Source of the DNA: Methylobacterium pseudosasicola
GTDB lineage: Bacteria > Pseudomonadota > Alphaproteobacteria > Rhizobiales > Beijerinckiaceae
Reading direction: 5' to 3'
NCBI RefSeq assembly: GCF_900114535.1
Contig: NZ_FOTK01000005.1
Span: 124,001 to 188,000 of the forward strand
Length of the DNA stretch: 64,000 nt
Part shown: positions 8,624-18,147 of the stretch, in pieces
How positions within the stretch are numbered: position 1 is the stretch's first letter
Layout of the letters: each line of letters opens with the position of its first letter
The notes under the pieces: model-generated
Database searches by the model: none
Told to the model about the DNA's origin: nothing
The model's input: only the letters and a program-made list of their open reading frames with translations
Translations under genes and position numbers: made by a program

Positions 8624-9442
8624 ATGACGCTCAAGACCGCCCATGCGGCAGCGCTCGCCCTCATCCTCGCCACCACCGCCCTGGCAGGTCCCGCCCTGGC
8701 CGCCGGCGCCTCGGACACGGAGCAGGAGCGGACGGCGCGCTGGCAGGAGATCGCCAAGTCGATCTTCGGCGACCGCGCCATCGAGACCACCGACAGCCTG
8801 GTGAAGATCGACGCCCCCGCCCGGGCCCTCGACGCCGCCCTGGTGCCGATCACCCTGACCATGCCCGAGCCGTCCCGGATCAAGGCGGTGTCGCTGGTGA
8901 TCGACGATAACCCGGCCCCCTACGCGGCCAAGTTCGAGTTCGGGCCGGCCGCCGATCCGGCTGAGCTGAAACTGCGGGTGCGGGTCAACAACTACACCGA
9001 CATGCACGCCGTGGTGGAGACCCAGGACGGCAAGCTCTACGAGGCCAAGCAGTTCGTGAAGGCGTCCGGCGGCTGCTCGGCCCCGATGGGCATGAGCGAC
9101 GAGGAGGCCATGAAGGGCATGGGCGACATGCGCATGAAGTTCGCCGAGAGCCAGCCCGGCAAGCCCGTGGAGGCGACCCTGATGATCCGCCACCCGAACT
9201 TTTCCGGGATGCAGATGAACCAGGTCACCCGCGACTACACGCCGGCCCGCTACATCGACAAGCTCACCGTCTCGGCGGGTGATCAGAAGGTCTTCACCAT
9301 GACCGGCGACATCTCGATCGCGTCGAACCCGGTGATCAACTTCGCCTTCAAGCCGGACGGCAAGCCGCTCCAAGTGGCGGCGAGCGACAATGCCGGGGGA
9401 AGCTGGCAGCACAGCTTCACCCCGCCGAGCCCGACGAACTGA
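8624..9442 (+). CDS. Quinoprotein-associated SoxYZ-like carrier protein
   Basis: 272 residues with a cleavable signal peptide (hydrophobic 8-22, Ala-rich site near 27). The first domain resembles SoxY: it ends in KASGGCSAP, and Cys151 corresponds to the swinging-arm cysteine that carries covalent sulfur adducts in SoxY. The second half, from about residue 175, resembles SoxZ (IRHPNFSGMQMNQ, FTMTGDISIASNP). This SoxY-SoxZ fusion is typical of loci encoding PQQ-dependent dehydrogenases, where its role is undefined. It starts at ATG 8624 after a GGGAGA site. It lies 41 bases after the metallohydrolase and two bases before the next gene, so one operon is likely. Confidence 0.9.
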   Translation: MTLKTAHAAALALILATTALAGPALAAGASDTEQERTARWQEIAKSIFGDRAIETTDSLVKIDAPARALDAALVPITLTMPEPSRIKAVSLVIDDNPAPYAAKFEFGPAADPAELKLRVRVNNYTDMHAVVETQDGKLYEAKQFVKASGGCSAPMGMSDEEAMKGMGDMRMKFAESQPGKPVEATLMIRHPNFSGMQMNQVTRDYTPARYIDKLTVSAGDQKVFTMTGDISIASNPVINFAFKPDGKPLQVAASDNAGGSWQHSFTPPSPTN

Positions 9443-9444
9443 CC

Positions 9445-10038
9445 ATGCGCGCGACCCTGATCGGGCGGCTCGCGGCGGCTTTGGCCGCCGTCGGCTGCCT
9501 CGCCGCCGCGCCGGCGGATTCGCCCGTGAACGTGCCCGAGCCGGAGGGGCTCTATGCCGGCCCGCCTAAGGGCTACACCCCGCAGACGCTGAAAGGCGCC
9601 GCGGTGATCAACGCCGAAAAACTTGCTGCGCTGATGGCCGGGCCGGACAAGCCGGTGCTGATCGATGTGGCCGCTCCGGACCGCAAGCCGTCGAACTTCC
9701 CCGAAGGCCGCCTCTGGCTGCCGGTGCATCCCTCGATCCCCGGCTCGGTCTGGATGCCGGAGGCCGGGGCCGAGCCCCTGGCACCGGCGCGCGAGAGCCT
9801 GTTCTATGCCCGGGTTGCCGAGTTGACCGGCGGCAACCGGACCAAGCCCGTGGTGGTCTTCTGCCACGTGGAGTGCTGGGGCAGCTGGAACGCGGCCAAG
9901 CGCCTGGTCCGCAAGGGCTATACCGGCATCCGCTGGTTCCCCGAGGGCGTCGAGGGCTGGCAGGAGACGCACGAGACCACGGCCCTGCGCGAGGACCCGG
10001 CCTGGAAGGCGGCGGCCGAACCCCAGGCGGGGCGCTGA
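9445..10038 (+). CDS. PQQ-dependent catabolism-associated CXXCW-type protein
   Basis: 197 residues with an N-terminal signal peptide (about 1-25). The core is rhodanese-like: VLIDVAAPDR, and a later VVVFCHVECWGSWNAAKR block with Cys140 and Cys144-Trp145. The spacing here is actually Cys-x3-Cys-Trp, although the family name refers to CXXCW. The protein belongs with the quinoprotein (PQQ-alcohol dehydrogenase) accessory set and probably acts in the periplasm on sulfur or disulfide chemistry, but its reaction is unknown. It follows the SoxYZ-like gene after two bases. The PQQ dehydrogenase itself and its cytochrome c are not in this window. Confidence 0.88.
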   Translation: MRATLIGRLAAALAAVGCLAAAPADSPVNVPEPEGLYAGPPKGYTPQTLKGAAVINAEKLAALMAGPDKPVLIDVAAPDRKPSNFPEGRLWLPVHPSIPGSVWMPEAGAEPLAPARESLFYARVAELTGGNRTKPVVVFCHVECWGSWNAAKRLVRKGYTGIRWFPEGVEGWQETHETTALREDPAWKAAAEPQAGR

Positions 10039-10125
10039 CCCGCGGGGCGGGGCGGTGTATGAGGGGGCCGAACGAGATGGGACGTGCTCTGTCTCCTGTA
10101 TGGGCTGAGCAGAGCGCGCGCGTTT

Positions 10126-10298
10126 CCCTCCCCCCTCTGCGGGGGAGGGTGGCCCGCGAAGCGGGTCGGGAGAGGGGAGCGCCGGCGCAGAATGAAGCTC
10201 CGGCCCGCACGCTTGCTCTGCCTCTTCCGGACACCGGGCTCCCCTCTCCCGACCCCTGCTAACGCAGGGGCCACCCTCCCCCGCGGAGGGGGGAGGGA
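10126..10298. repeat. Long GC-rich intergenic inverted repeat
   Basis: The left arm starts CCCTCCCCCCTCTGCGGGGG and continues through GGTGGCCCGCGAAGCGGGTC to GGGAGAGGGGAG. The right arm from 10239 repeats this inverted (CTCCCCTCTCCCGACCCC ... GGGAGGG). The arms are about 55 bases, with small internal palindromes, around a 55-base centre. It fills most of the 318-base space between the CXXCW-type gene and panB, where no gene was seen. Confidence 0.75.
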
Positions 10299-10356
10299 AG
10301 CCGTGGTGTTTTGGGCGCCATCCGTCGACCCCGATGAGCCGAAAGAGGTCTGAACC

Positions 10357-11175
10357 ATGTCGCAGGTCGTGCAGTCCCGCCGGCTCCGAGCCGTCGACAT
10401 CGGAAAGCGCAAGGCCGAGGGGCGCAAGATCATCGCGCTCACCGCCTACCATGCCCACACCGCCGGCATCGTCGATCCCTATTGCGACTTCATCCTGGTG
10501 GGCGATTCGCTCGGCATGGTGATGCACGGGATGGAATCGACCATCCCGGTCACCCTGGAGATGATGATCCTGCAGGCGCAGGCGGTGATCCGCGGCACCT
10601 CCAAGGCGCTGGTGGTGGTGGACATGCCGTTCGGCTCCTACGAGGCGAGCCGGGAGCAGGCCTTCCTCAACGCCGCCCGCGTGCTCAAGGAGACCGGGGC
10701 CGGGGCGATCAAGATGGAGGGCGGGGCCCATTTCGCCGAGACGGTGGCCTTCCTGGTCCAGCGCGGCGTGCCGGTGATGGGCCATATCGGCCTGACCCCG
10801 CAGGCGGTGAACACGATGGGCGGGTTCAAGGTCCAGGGCCGGGCGCCGGACGACGAGCGCCGCCTCTTGGAGGACGCCAGGGCGATCTCCGAGGCTGGCG
10901 CCTTCGCGATCGTGCTGGAGGGCATCGTCGAGCCGGTGGCGCGGGCCATCGCGACGTCCCCGCGGGTCACCGCCGCCACGATCGGCATCGGCGCCTCGGC
11001 TTTCTGCGACGGGCAGATCCTCGTGCTGGAGGACATGCTCGGCCTCTCCGAGAAGACACCGAAATTCGTGCGCCAGTTCGGCTCGCTCCGGGCCCATATC
11101 GAGGACGCCGTGAAGGCCTATGCCGACGAGGTGCGGGCCGGGCGGTTCCCGGCGGACGATCACACCTACGGGTAG
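10357..11175 (+). CDS. panB: 3-methyl-2-oxobutanoate hydroxymethyltransferase PanB
   Basis: First committed step of pantothenate synthesis: transfers a hydroxymethyl group from 5,10-methylene-tetrahydrofolate to 2-oxoisovalerate, giving ketopantoate. 272 residues. The (beta/alpha)8 barrel motifs are clear: [20 protein letters not shown] start, [13 protein letters not shown] (metal-binding Asp), [37 protein letters not shown], and the catalytic-Glu block [14 protein letters not shown] followed by IGIGAS. A GAAAGAGG ribosome site precedes the ATG. No panC lies next to it, so panB stands alone here between a repeat and a convergent lysR gene. Confidence 0.97.
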   Translation: MSQVVQSRRLRAVDIGKRKAEGRKIIALTAYHAHTAGIVDPYCDFILVGDSLGMVMHGMESTIPVTLEMMILQAQAVIRGTSKALVVVDMPFGSYEASREQAFLNAARVLKETGAGAIKMEGGAHFAETVAFLVQRGVPVMGHIGLTPQAVNTMGGFKVQGRAPDDERRLLEDARAISEAGAFAIVLEGIVEPVARAIATSPRVTAATIGIGASAFCDGQILVLEDMLGLSEKTPKFVRQFGSLRAHIEDAVKAYADEVRAGRFPADDHTYG

Positions 11176-11194
11176 GGGCGGGGGCACATCTGTT

Positions 11195-12067
11195 CTAGGC
11201 TGCGCGCTCGGTCTCGGCCCTGTCGGGCAGCAGCGCCATGAGGGACCGCAGGGCCGCGCTGGCCTCCCCCGACCAGACCAGGCGCGTCCGGTTGCGGCGC
11301 AGGTGCGGCGGCAGCTTATGGCGCTCCACCGCCGTGCTCAGCACCGCGTGGTTGAGCACCTCCGCCGGCACGATCGCCATGCCGGTGCCGGCCGCCACGC
11401 AGGCCACGATGGCGTGGTACGAACTCATCTCCAGAACCCGGTCGTAGGACGCGCCCTCTTCGGCCAGCCACTCGATCAGACGCTGGCGGTACGAGCAGCC
11501 GTGCGGGAACGCCACCAGGGTCTGCCGGCGTGAGCCGTTCCCGGGCGCGGTCCGGCCCGTGATCAGCACCAGCTCCTCGTCGAAGGCCGGCACCGAGGAC
11601 AGGCTCGCGCCATCGAACGGCTCGGAGACGAAGGCCGCCTCGATCTCGAAGCGCTCCAGCTGCCGGAGCATCGCCCGGGTGGTGCCGGTCTGCAGCTCGA
11701 TCGTGACGTCGGGGAACTGCGCGTGGAAGGCCGACAGGATCGGCGGCAGCCGCGCGCCCGCCGCGCTCTCCAGCGAGCCCAGCCGCAGGACGCCGCGGAC
11801 CACGCCGCCGCGCATCTCCTGCTCGGCCAGATCAGCCATCCGCAGCAGCGTCTCGGCATGGCCCAGGAGGGTGCGTCCGGCCTCGGTGAGGGTCAGGCTG
11901 CGGCCCTGGCGGCGGAACAGCGCGACGCCCAGCCGCGCCTCGAACTGCTTGATCCGGGTCGTGACGTTGGACGGGACTCGATGCAGCCGCTTCGCCGCCG
12001 GCGTCACTCCGCCCTCGCGCACGACGCAGCGGAAGATATCGAGGTCGTCGAGGTCTATCGTTCTCAT
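11195..12067 (-). CDS. LysR family transcriptional regulator
   Basis: 290 residues. The N-terminal winged helix reads LDDLDIFRCVVREGGVTPAAKRLHRVPSNVTTRIKQFEARLG, with the usual RRQGRSLTLTEAGRTLL wing. The remainder is a periplasmic-binding-like effector domain. The gene diverges from a YbfB/YjiJ-type MFS transporter across 68 bases that contain a palindrome, the classical LysR arrangement in which the regulator controls both itself and its neighbour. The effector is unknown; the VPSNVTTRIKQ recognition helix resembles regulators paired with this transporter group. Confidence 0.92.
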   Translation of the reverse strand: MRTIDLDDLDIFRCVVREGGVTPAAKRLHRVPSNVTTRIKQFEARLGVALFRRQGRSLTLTEAGRTLLGHAETLLRMADLAEQEMRGGVVRGVLRLGSLESAAGARLPPILSAFHAQFPDVTIELQTGTTRAMLRQLERFEIEAAFVSEPFDGASLSSVPAFDEELVLITGRTAPGNGSRRQTLVAFPHGCSYRQRLIEWLAEEGASYDRVLEMSSYHAIVACVAAGTGMAIVPAEVLNHAVLSTAVERHKLPPHLRRNRTRLVWSGEASAALRSLMALLPDRAETERAA

Positions 12068-12086
12068 GGCATGAAGGGTACGTCAC

Positions 12087-12100
12087 GAAAATTCATTTTC
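12087..12100. promoter_or_regulatory. Palindrome in lysR/MFS divergent promoter region
   Basis: GAAAATTCATTTTC is an inverted repeat (GAAAAT/ATTTTC, two-base centre) in an AT-rich island exactly between the divergent lysR and MFS starts. It fits an operator for the LysR protein; binding is inferred. Confidence 0.45.
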
Positions 12101-12135
12101 CAAGAAGGCCGAACGGGTGTTCAAGGGGTGTAGCC

Positions 12136-13371
12136 ATGAGCACGATCCCTCACGCCCCACCCCTTTCCGCGCGCACGCCCTGGCCGGTCGTCGGCAGCGG
12201 CCTCGTCGCGCTGGCAGTCGCCATGGGCATCGGCCGGTTCGCGTTCACGCCCCTGATGCCGCTGATGATGCGCGACGGCACGCTGAACGTCGCCGCGGGC
12301 GCCGAATGGGCCGCGGCGAACTATGTCGGGTACCTGGTCGGCGCCCTGACGGCCTCGTGGTTCGCCGGCAATCCGCGGCTTGGGCTGCTCCTGAGCCTGG
12401 CCGGCGTGGCGCTGACCACGATGGCGATGGCGGCGGTCGATCACGACGCGCCTGCCGGTCTCGGGGCCGGGCTGCGGGCCGCGGCCGGCGTGTTCAGTGC
12501 CTGGGCCCTGGTCTGCGCGAGCGGCTGGTGCCTGGCCGAGCTCGCCCGGCGCCGGGTCGGCGCGCTCGGCGCCTGGATCTACACCGGCGTCGGCTTAGGC
12601 ATCGCGCTCGCCGGCACGCTGGCCTGGCTCGGCGGAACCCAACCGGCTTCCCGGCTGTGGCTCGAGCTGGGGCTGGTCGCCGGGCTCGGCGCCCTGCTGG
12701 TTGGGTCCCTGTCCCGGGGGCAGGGCACGGCCGCGGCCGAGATCGAGGAGCGCGAAGCCGCCGCCTTCGCCCGGCCACCCCGGAACGGGCAGGCGGCCCT
12801 GGTCCTGTGCTACGGCATCTTTGGGTTCGGCTACATCGTGCCGGCGACGTTCCTGCCCGCGATGGCCCGCGAGCTGGCCTCCGACCCAAAAGTGTTCGGC
12901 CTGACCTGGCCGCTGTTCGGCCTCGCCGCCGCCCTGTCGGTCGCGGCCGTGGCCCGCTGGTCGAAGCACGTGCCGCGCCAGCGCCTCTGGGCGGCAGCGC
13001 AGGGCATCATGGCGCTCGGCACCGGCCTGCCCCTGGCCGCCCAAACCCTCTGGGCGGTGGCGGCCTCGGCGGTTCTAGTCGGCGGCACGTTCATGGTCGC
13101 CACCATGGCGGGCCTGCAACTCGCGCGCGAGGCGCGGCCCGACAACCCGACGCCGCTCCTCGCCCGCATGACCGCCGCCTTCGCGGCCGGACAGATCGTC
13201 GGCCCCGTTCTGGTGCGCCTCCTCGGTCCCGGCCACTGGGCCGGGTGGAACGCGCTCGACTGGACCGGCGCCATCGCGACCGTGCTGCTGGTGCTGACGG
13301 CGTTGTGGCTGTGGCGCAGCGCGCGGCCGTCACCGGAGAGCGCTACGATGTTCACACCTCGTCCTCTGTGA
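12136..13371 (+). CDS. YbfB/YjiJ family MFS transporter
   Basis: 411 residues with about twelve hydrophobic segments. The first segment, GLVALAVAMGIGRFAFTPLMPLM, with its conserved GIGRFAFTPLMP block, marks the YbfB/YjiJ group of major facilitator proteins; a second GYGIFGFGYIVPATFLP block begins the second half. These are inner-membrane secondary transporters, and their substrates are poorly defined. The gene is divergent from a LysR regulator, which probably controls it. The first bases of an intergenic repeat begin at the very end of the gene. Confidence 0.9.
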   Translation: MSTIPHAPPLSARTPWPVVGSGLVALAVAMGIGRFAFTPLMPLMMRDGTLNVAAGAEWAAANYVGYLVGALTASWFAGNPRLGLLLSLAGVALTTMAMAAVDHDAPAGLGAGLRAAAGVFSAWALVCASGWCLAELARRRVGALGAWIYTGVGLGIALAGTLAWLGGTQPASRLWLELGLVAGLGALLVGSLSRGQGTAAAEIEEREAAAFARPPRNGQAALVLCYGIFGFGYIVPATFLPAMARELASDPKVFGLTWPLFGLAAALSVAAVARWSKHVPRQRLWAAAQGIMALGTGLPLAAQTLWAVAASAVLVGGTFMVATMAGLQLAREARPDNPTPLLARMTAAFAAGQIVGPVLVRLLGPGHWAGWNALDWTGAIATVLLVLTALWLWRSARPSPESATMFTPRPL

Positions 13372-13501
13372 AGCGCGACGGGCTCTCCTCCCCCTTGTGG
13401 GGAGGAGTTGGAGGTGGGGGTGGTTCAGAAGGCACCGTTACGCTCAATCCTGCACCACCCCCACCCCTGCCCCTCCCCACATGGGGGAGGGGAAAACGCG
13501 T
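13370..13501. repeat. Intergenic GC-rich inverted repeat, copy 1
   Basis: The sequence runs GAAGCGCGACGGGCTCTCCT, CCCCCTTGTGGGGAGGAGTT, a GGTGGGGGTGG block, a variable centre, CCACCCCCACCCCTG and CCCCTCCCCACATGGGGGAG before GGGAAAACGCG. The arms are inverted complements, so the unit can fold into a long hairpin. A second copy in the same orientation lies at 49122-49254, with near-identical arms and a different centre. Confidence 0.82.
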
Positions 13502-13636
13502 AGTGTTTCAATAATTTGCTTCTGATTATGTTATGCAAAACCGATAGCTCGAAAGCCTGATGCCCGCTTGACGCGGCGTCAGGCCGAATCTCCCGCTTCC
13601 GCGATCGTCCACGCAGATGCAGCGACGCGCGGTGGA

Positions 13637-14632
13637 TTACCCCACCCGCCGCGACGGCAGCCGCAGCCCCGGGGCCGGCCTTTCCAAAAGAACCTCCCTG
13701 CGGAAGCGCACCAGCCGCGCCGGGCGGCCGGCGGTGCCGCTGGTGAGGGCTTCGGTCTCCTCCACCAGACCCTGCTGGGCCACGAGGCGCCGAAAATTCT
13801 GCTTGTGCAGCTGCGTGCCCGAGAGCGCCTCGACGGTGCGCTGGAGCTGGAGCAGGGTGAAGGCTGGCGGCATCAGCTCGAACACCACCGGGCGATACTT
13901 GATCTTGCCGCGCAACCGGCCGATCGCCGTGGCTAGCACCCGGCGGTGGTCGAAGGCCATGGGCACGCCGGTGGGGTCGTTCGGCACCGCCGGGCCGGCA
14001 TTGCCGCGGGCCTCCGGGATCAGGCCGGCCTCGAACAGCAATTCGTAGCGCTCCAGCACGCGCTCCTCGTTCCAGGTGCCGCCGTTCATCCCGAAGGTGA
14101 GGCCGAGCCGGTCGAGGCGGCGGGTCCGGATGGCGCAATCCTCGGGCTCGGCCGCCCAGGCCGCGAGCCGCGCCTCGATCGCGTCGAGCTGGGGCGGCCG
14201 GCCTTTGCGGAAATCCTCGTACGGGAGGTAGCGGTACCAGTTGTGCCACGCCGCCTCGGCGAGGCCGGCCGGGCGCTCCTCGCGGACCAGGGCGAGATAG
14301 GCCACCGACAGTGCGTGCGCCTCCGGCGCCTCTTCGCCGCCGGAGCGGTCGCGGTCGCCGAAGGTGTAGAGCTGCTCGACATAGCCGAGGCGCTGGTGCG
14401 TTTGCCGCTCCACCCAGGCGCGCAGGCCGCGCTCCAAGGTGGCGTGCTCGGGCACGAGCGGCCCGGCCGGCAGACCGTCGCCGCGGCCCGGCGCCTGGTC
14501 CGGGACCCGGATGGTCAGGGCGCGCGGCTCCCCCTTGGTCGCCGCGACGATCACCGCGACGAGGCCCACGGAGGAGCGCTCCGGCAGGGCCTGCGCCCCG
14601 CGTGCACCCAACTGCGCCTCGCCGACCGTCAT
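13637..14632 (-). CDS. Nudix-fold transcriptional regulator (NrtR/NadQ-like)
   Basis: 331 residues. The N-terminal half looks like a Nudix domain (VGLVAVIVAATKG, then a box-like region around LERGLRAWVERQTHQRLGYV), but the catalytic Glu-rich Nudix box is degenerate. The C-terminal part, including VVFELMPPAFTLLQLQRTVE and QNFRRLV, resembles the winged helix of NrtR/NadQ-type regulators, which bind ADP-ribose-like or NAD-related ligands and repress NAD genes. The usual nadABC targets are not in the window. It diverges from thiE, so a link to thiamine metabolism or simple autoregulation is possible. Enzyme activity cannot be excluded. Confidence 0.72.
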   Translation of the reverse strand: MTVGEAQLGARGAQALPERSSVGLVAVIVAATKGEPRALTIRVPDQAPGRGDGLPAGPLVPEHATLERGLRAWVERQTHQRLGYVEQLYTFGDRDRSGGEEAPEAHALSVAYLALVREERPAGLAEAAWHNWYRYLPYEDFRKGRPPQLDAIEARLAAWAAEPEDCAIRTRRLDRLGLTFGMNGGTWNEERVLERYELLFEAGLIPEARGNAGPAVPNDPTGVPMAFDHRRVLATAIGRLRGKIKYRPVVFELMPPAFTLLQLQRTVEALSGTQLHKQNFRRLVAQQGLVEETEALTSGTAGRPARLVRFRREVLLERPAPGLRLPSRRVG

Positions 14633-14831
14633 CGCCCCTCGAAACCCTCTCCCGCCGGGCGCGGGATTTTTTGGACCGGATCCGTCCCTATAGGGGGACA
14701 GGATCGCCCCGCGTCAACGCGGCCCTGTGACCGAACGGGTTGCAAAGCCGGCCGCCGCTGACCAAACAGGGCCGCCCGAGATGTGCCGGCGCGGGGCCGG
14801 CGCGGGGCCAAGTCCGGCAGGGGCGACCACG

Positions 14832-15538
14832 ATGGCAGCGAGCGCGATCTCCGCGACGGCCGGCAGCCGGCCCGTCGACCTTCGGCTCTACGGCCTCCTC
14901 GATGTCGGAATCTGCGGCGCGGACGGGGACCATCTGGCCCGGCTCGCCGCCGACGCGGTGACGGGGGGCGCCACCCTGCTCCAGTACCGCGAGAAGGACA
15001 TCCCGGATGCCCGGGCGGCGCTCGCGCGGATCCGGGCGATTCAGGCCGCCGTCGGCGGGCGGGTGCCGGTCCTGGTCAACGACCGGGTCGACCTCGCCCT
15101 GGCGGCGGGGGCGGACGGCGTCCATCTCGGCCAGAGCGACCTCCACCCGGCCGAGGCACGCCGCCTCCTGGGGGAGGGGGCGATCATCGGGTTGACCGTG
15201 AAGAACGCCGCTCAGGCCGACGAGCTGTACCGGCTCCCGGTCGATTACGCCTGCATCGGCGGCGTGTTCGCCACCACCAGCAAGGACAATCCCGACCCGC
15301 CGGTCGGCCTCGACGGCTTTTCGCGCATCGCCTTCCGGGCCCGACTCGCCCGGGGCGCGGGCCTGCCGATCGGCGCCATCGCGGGGATCGGCCTGCACAA
15401 CGCCGCCCCGGTGATCGCCGGGGGAGCGGACGGCGTCGCGGTGATCACCGCCCTGTTCGGTACAGAGCCGGTGCGGCAGCGCGCCCGGGAGCTGCGCGCG
15501 GCCATCGACGCCGCCCTGACCGCGCGGGGAGCCGCCCG

Positions 15539-15542
<4 letters not shown>
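14832..15542 (+). CDS. thiE: Thiamine phosphate synthase ThiE
   Basis: Joins hydroxymethylpyrimidine diphosphate and thiazole phosphate to form thiamine monophosphate. 236 residues. Barrel motifs: [69 protein letters not shown] and [30 protein letters not shown] with the phosphate loop. The ATG at 14832 was chosen because the sequence upstream to 14727 is open but has no family features. It overlaps thiD by four bases (ATGA). No TPP riboswitch was recognised upstream. Confidence 0.94.
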
Positions 15543-16354
<812 letters not shown>

Positions 16355-16413
16355 CTTCCGGGGGGCACCCGCCTTGCGCCGGAGCGGCGATTGCGTTTGA
16401 AGAAGCGCACGAT

Positions 16414-16431
16414 CGTTCGGATAACGGAACG
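16414..16431. promoter_or_regulatory. Imperfect palindrome before the XRE-cupin gene
   Basis: CGTTCGGATAACGGAACG is a near-palindrome (CGTTC/GAACG) about 15-30 bases upstream of the regulator start. It is suitably placed for autorepression by that protein, but this is inference only. Confidence 0.3.
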
Positions 16432-16445
16432 GCCTAGGTGGACCG

Positions 16446-17078
16446 GTGACGATGCAGGACCAGGCGGAACGGCCCGACCGGACGCGCGGACGCGACCTGC
16501 TGACCGGGGCGCAGGTGCTCTCCGGCCAGCTCGGCAAGACGATCCAGCGGCTGCGCAAGGCCTACAACCTCTCGCTGTCGGAGCTCGCCGAGCAATCGGG
16601 CGTGGCCAAATCGATCATCAGCCAGATCGAGCGCAACGAGACCAACCCGACGCTGGCGACGATCTGGCGGCTGTCCCAGGCGCTGGACGTGTCGATCGAC
16701 CGGGTGCTGGCGGCCGGCGACGAGGAGCCGTTCATCGAGAAGACCTCGCGGGCGGATACGCCGATCCTGGTCTCGGAAGACGGCAAGGTCCGACTGGCGA
16801 TCATCGGCTGGATCAAGACGATCGAGTGGCTGCAATGGTACGAGGTCACGGCCGATCCCGGCGGCGTCCTCGACTCGGACCCGCACCAGCGCGGCTCGGT
16901 GGAATCGCTCTCGGTCAGCGAGGGCGCGTTCGAGGTCGAGATCGGCGGGATCGTGCAGCGGGCCCGGGCCGGCGAGACCCTGCGCTACCGCTGCGACCGG
17001 CCCCACCTCGTCCGCTGCACCGAAGGCCCGGCCCGGGCTACCATGGTGGTGATCCTGAAGGCGGCGGTGATGGAGTGA
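16446..17078 (+). CDS. XRE family regulator with C-terminal cupin domain
   Basis: 210 residues. Residues about 30-85 are an XRE-type helix-turn-helix ([49 protein letters not shown]). Residues about 110-205 form a small beta-barrel cupin, ending [22 protein letters not shown], which probably senses a small metabolite. This architecture is common in regulators of amino acid or polyamine metabolism. The start is GTG 16446 or ATG 16452. The 3' end overlaps the converging metA gene by 41 bases, so the two transcripts are antisense to each other there. Confidence 0.9.
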   Translation: MTMQDQAERPDRTRGRDLLTGAQVLSGQLGKTIQRLRKAYNLSLSELAEQSGVAKSIISQIERNETNPTLATIWRLSQALDVSIDRVLAAGDEEPFIEKTSRADTPILVSEDGKVRLAIIGWIKTIEWLQWYEVTADPGGVLDSDPHQRGSVESLSVSEGAFEVEIGGIVQRARAGETLRYRCDRPHLVRCTEGPARATMVVILKAAVME

Positions 17079-17991
17079 GGCTTTCGGCCTCGCCGATCCG
17101 TGCCGGATCGAACGGCGTGGTGCGATAGATCTCGCTGATCCAGTTGCCGAACAGCAGGTGCGCGTGGCTCCGCCAGCTATTGCGCGGCGTCTTCGACGGA
17201 TCATCTTCGGGGAAGTAATGCGCAGGCACCGACGCACCGGCATCGCGGAGGTATTCGTCCGCGAGGGTGGCCGTATCGTATTCCAGGTGATTGAACATAT
17301 GCAGCGACCGGTGCTCCGGATCGGCCAGGAGACACAGGCCGGTCTCATCGCTGTCGGCCAGGACGGACAGGCTGCTTCCGCCAGGAATGTCCTCCCGGCG
17401 CACCTCCGTCCAGCGGGAGACCGGCACGCAGAACTCGTCCGAGAAGCCGCGCAGGTAGGGTGAGGCCGGCGCGCGATTTTGGTGGCGGAACACGCCGAAC
17501 GCCTTGTGCGCGAGCGTCCGCTTCGGGATGCCGTGGAAGTGGTAGACCGCCGCCTGCGCCGCCCAGCAGAGCGTCAGGCAACTATGGACGTGCGAGCGCG
17601 TCCAGTCGAACACGCGGCACAGTTCGGCCCAGTACCGGACCGCCTCGAACGGCAGCCGCTCGACGGGGGCGCCCGTGACGATGAACCCGTCGAACCGCTC
17701 CTCCCGCACATCGCTCCAGGGCCGGTAGAATGCCGCCATGTGCTCGGCCGAAGTATTCCGGGCGACATGGTCGGTCATCCGGACCAGGGTCAGCTCGACC
17801 TGAAGTGGGCTCGCGCCGAGCAGGCGGGCGACCTGCGTCTCGGTGCTGATCTTGTTGGGCATCAGGTTGAGCAGGCCGATCCGCAGCGGCCGGATGTCCT
17901 GACGGACCGCGTCGGTCTCGCGCATCACCACGACACCTTCGGCCTCGATGGCGCGGGCGGCGGGGAGATCGTCGGGGATCTTGATCGGCAC
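17038..17991 (-). CDS. metA: Homoserine O-acyltransferase MetA (probable acetyltransferase)
   Basis: Activates homoserine for methionine synthesis. 317 residues from a GTG start at 17991, supported by the GGAGG 10-14 bases upstream and by the standard [10 protein letters not shown] beginning. With this start the known MetA residues fall on family numbering: Cys142 (nucleophile, in CLTLCW), His235 and Glu237 (in NHLEYD). Position 111, in TGAPVE, is Glu. In studied MetA proteins Glu111 goes with acetyl-CoA use and Gly/Leu with succinyl-CoA, so an acetyltransferase is predicted despite the common 'succinyltransferase' label. An ATG at 18009 lies inside the ribosome-site region and is less likely. 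Confidence 0.93.
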   Translation of the reverse strand: MPIKIPDDLPAARAIEAEGVVVMRETDAVRQDIRPLRIGLLNLMPNKISTETQVARLLGASPLQVELTLVRMTDHVARNTSAEHMAAFYRPWSDVREERFDGFIVTGAPVERLPFEAVRYWAELCRVFDWTRSHVHSCLTLCWAAQAAVYHFHGIPKRTLAHKAFGVFRHQNRAPASPYLRGFSDEFCVPVSRWTEVRREDIPGGSSLSVLADSDETGLCLLADPEHRSLHMFNHLEYDTATLADEYLRDAGASVPAHYFPEDDPSKTPRNSWRSHAHLLFGNWISEIYRTTPFDPARIGEAESLTPSPPPSGSPPW

Positions 17992-18147
17992 GGTGCGTCG
18001 CTCCTCCATCCGGGGCCGACGCGCGTGGCTTGATCCGCTTGGTTGCCGGCTCGGCCACATCCTCCTTGCGGAGCGCCACCTTGCCCGGATCGGCAGGTTG
18101 GCGTCGGGCGTCGGCCCGACTCTTGATGTGCGACCCGAATTACCGAG

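Noticed and set aside
5624..13501. Long inverted repeats as insertion-sequence ends
   Set aside because: No transposase or remnant lies between or beside the repeats; each is a single folded intergenic element.
14633..14831. Possible TPP riboswitch before thiE
   Set aside because: The conserved CTGAGA and ACCTGA-type blocks of the TPP aptamer were not found.
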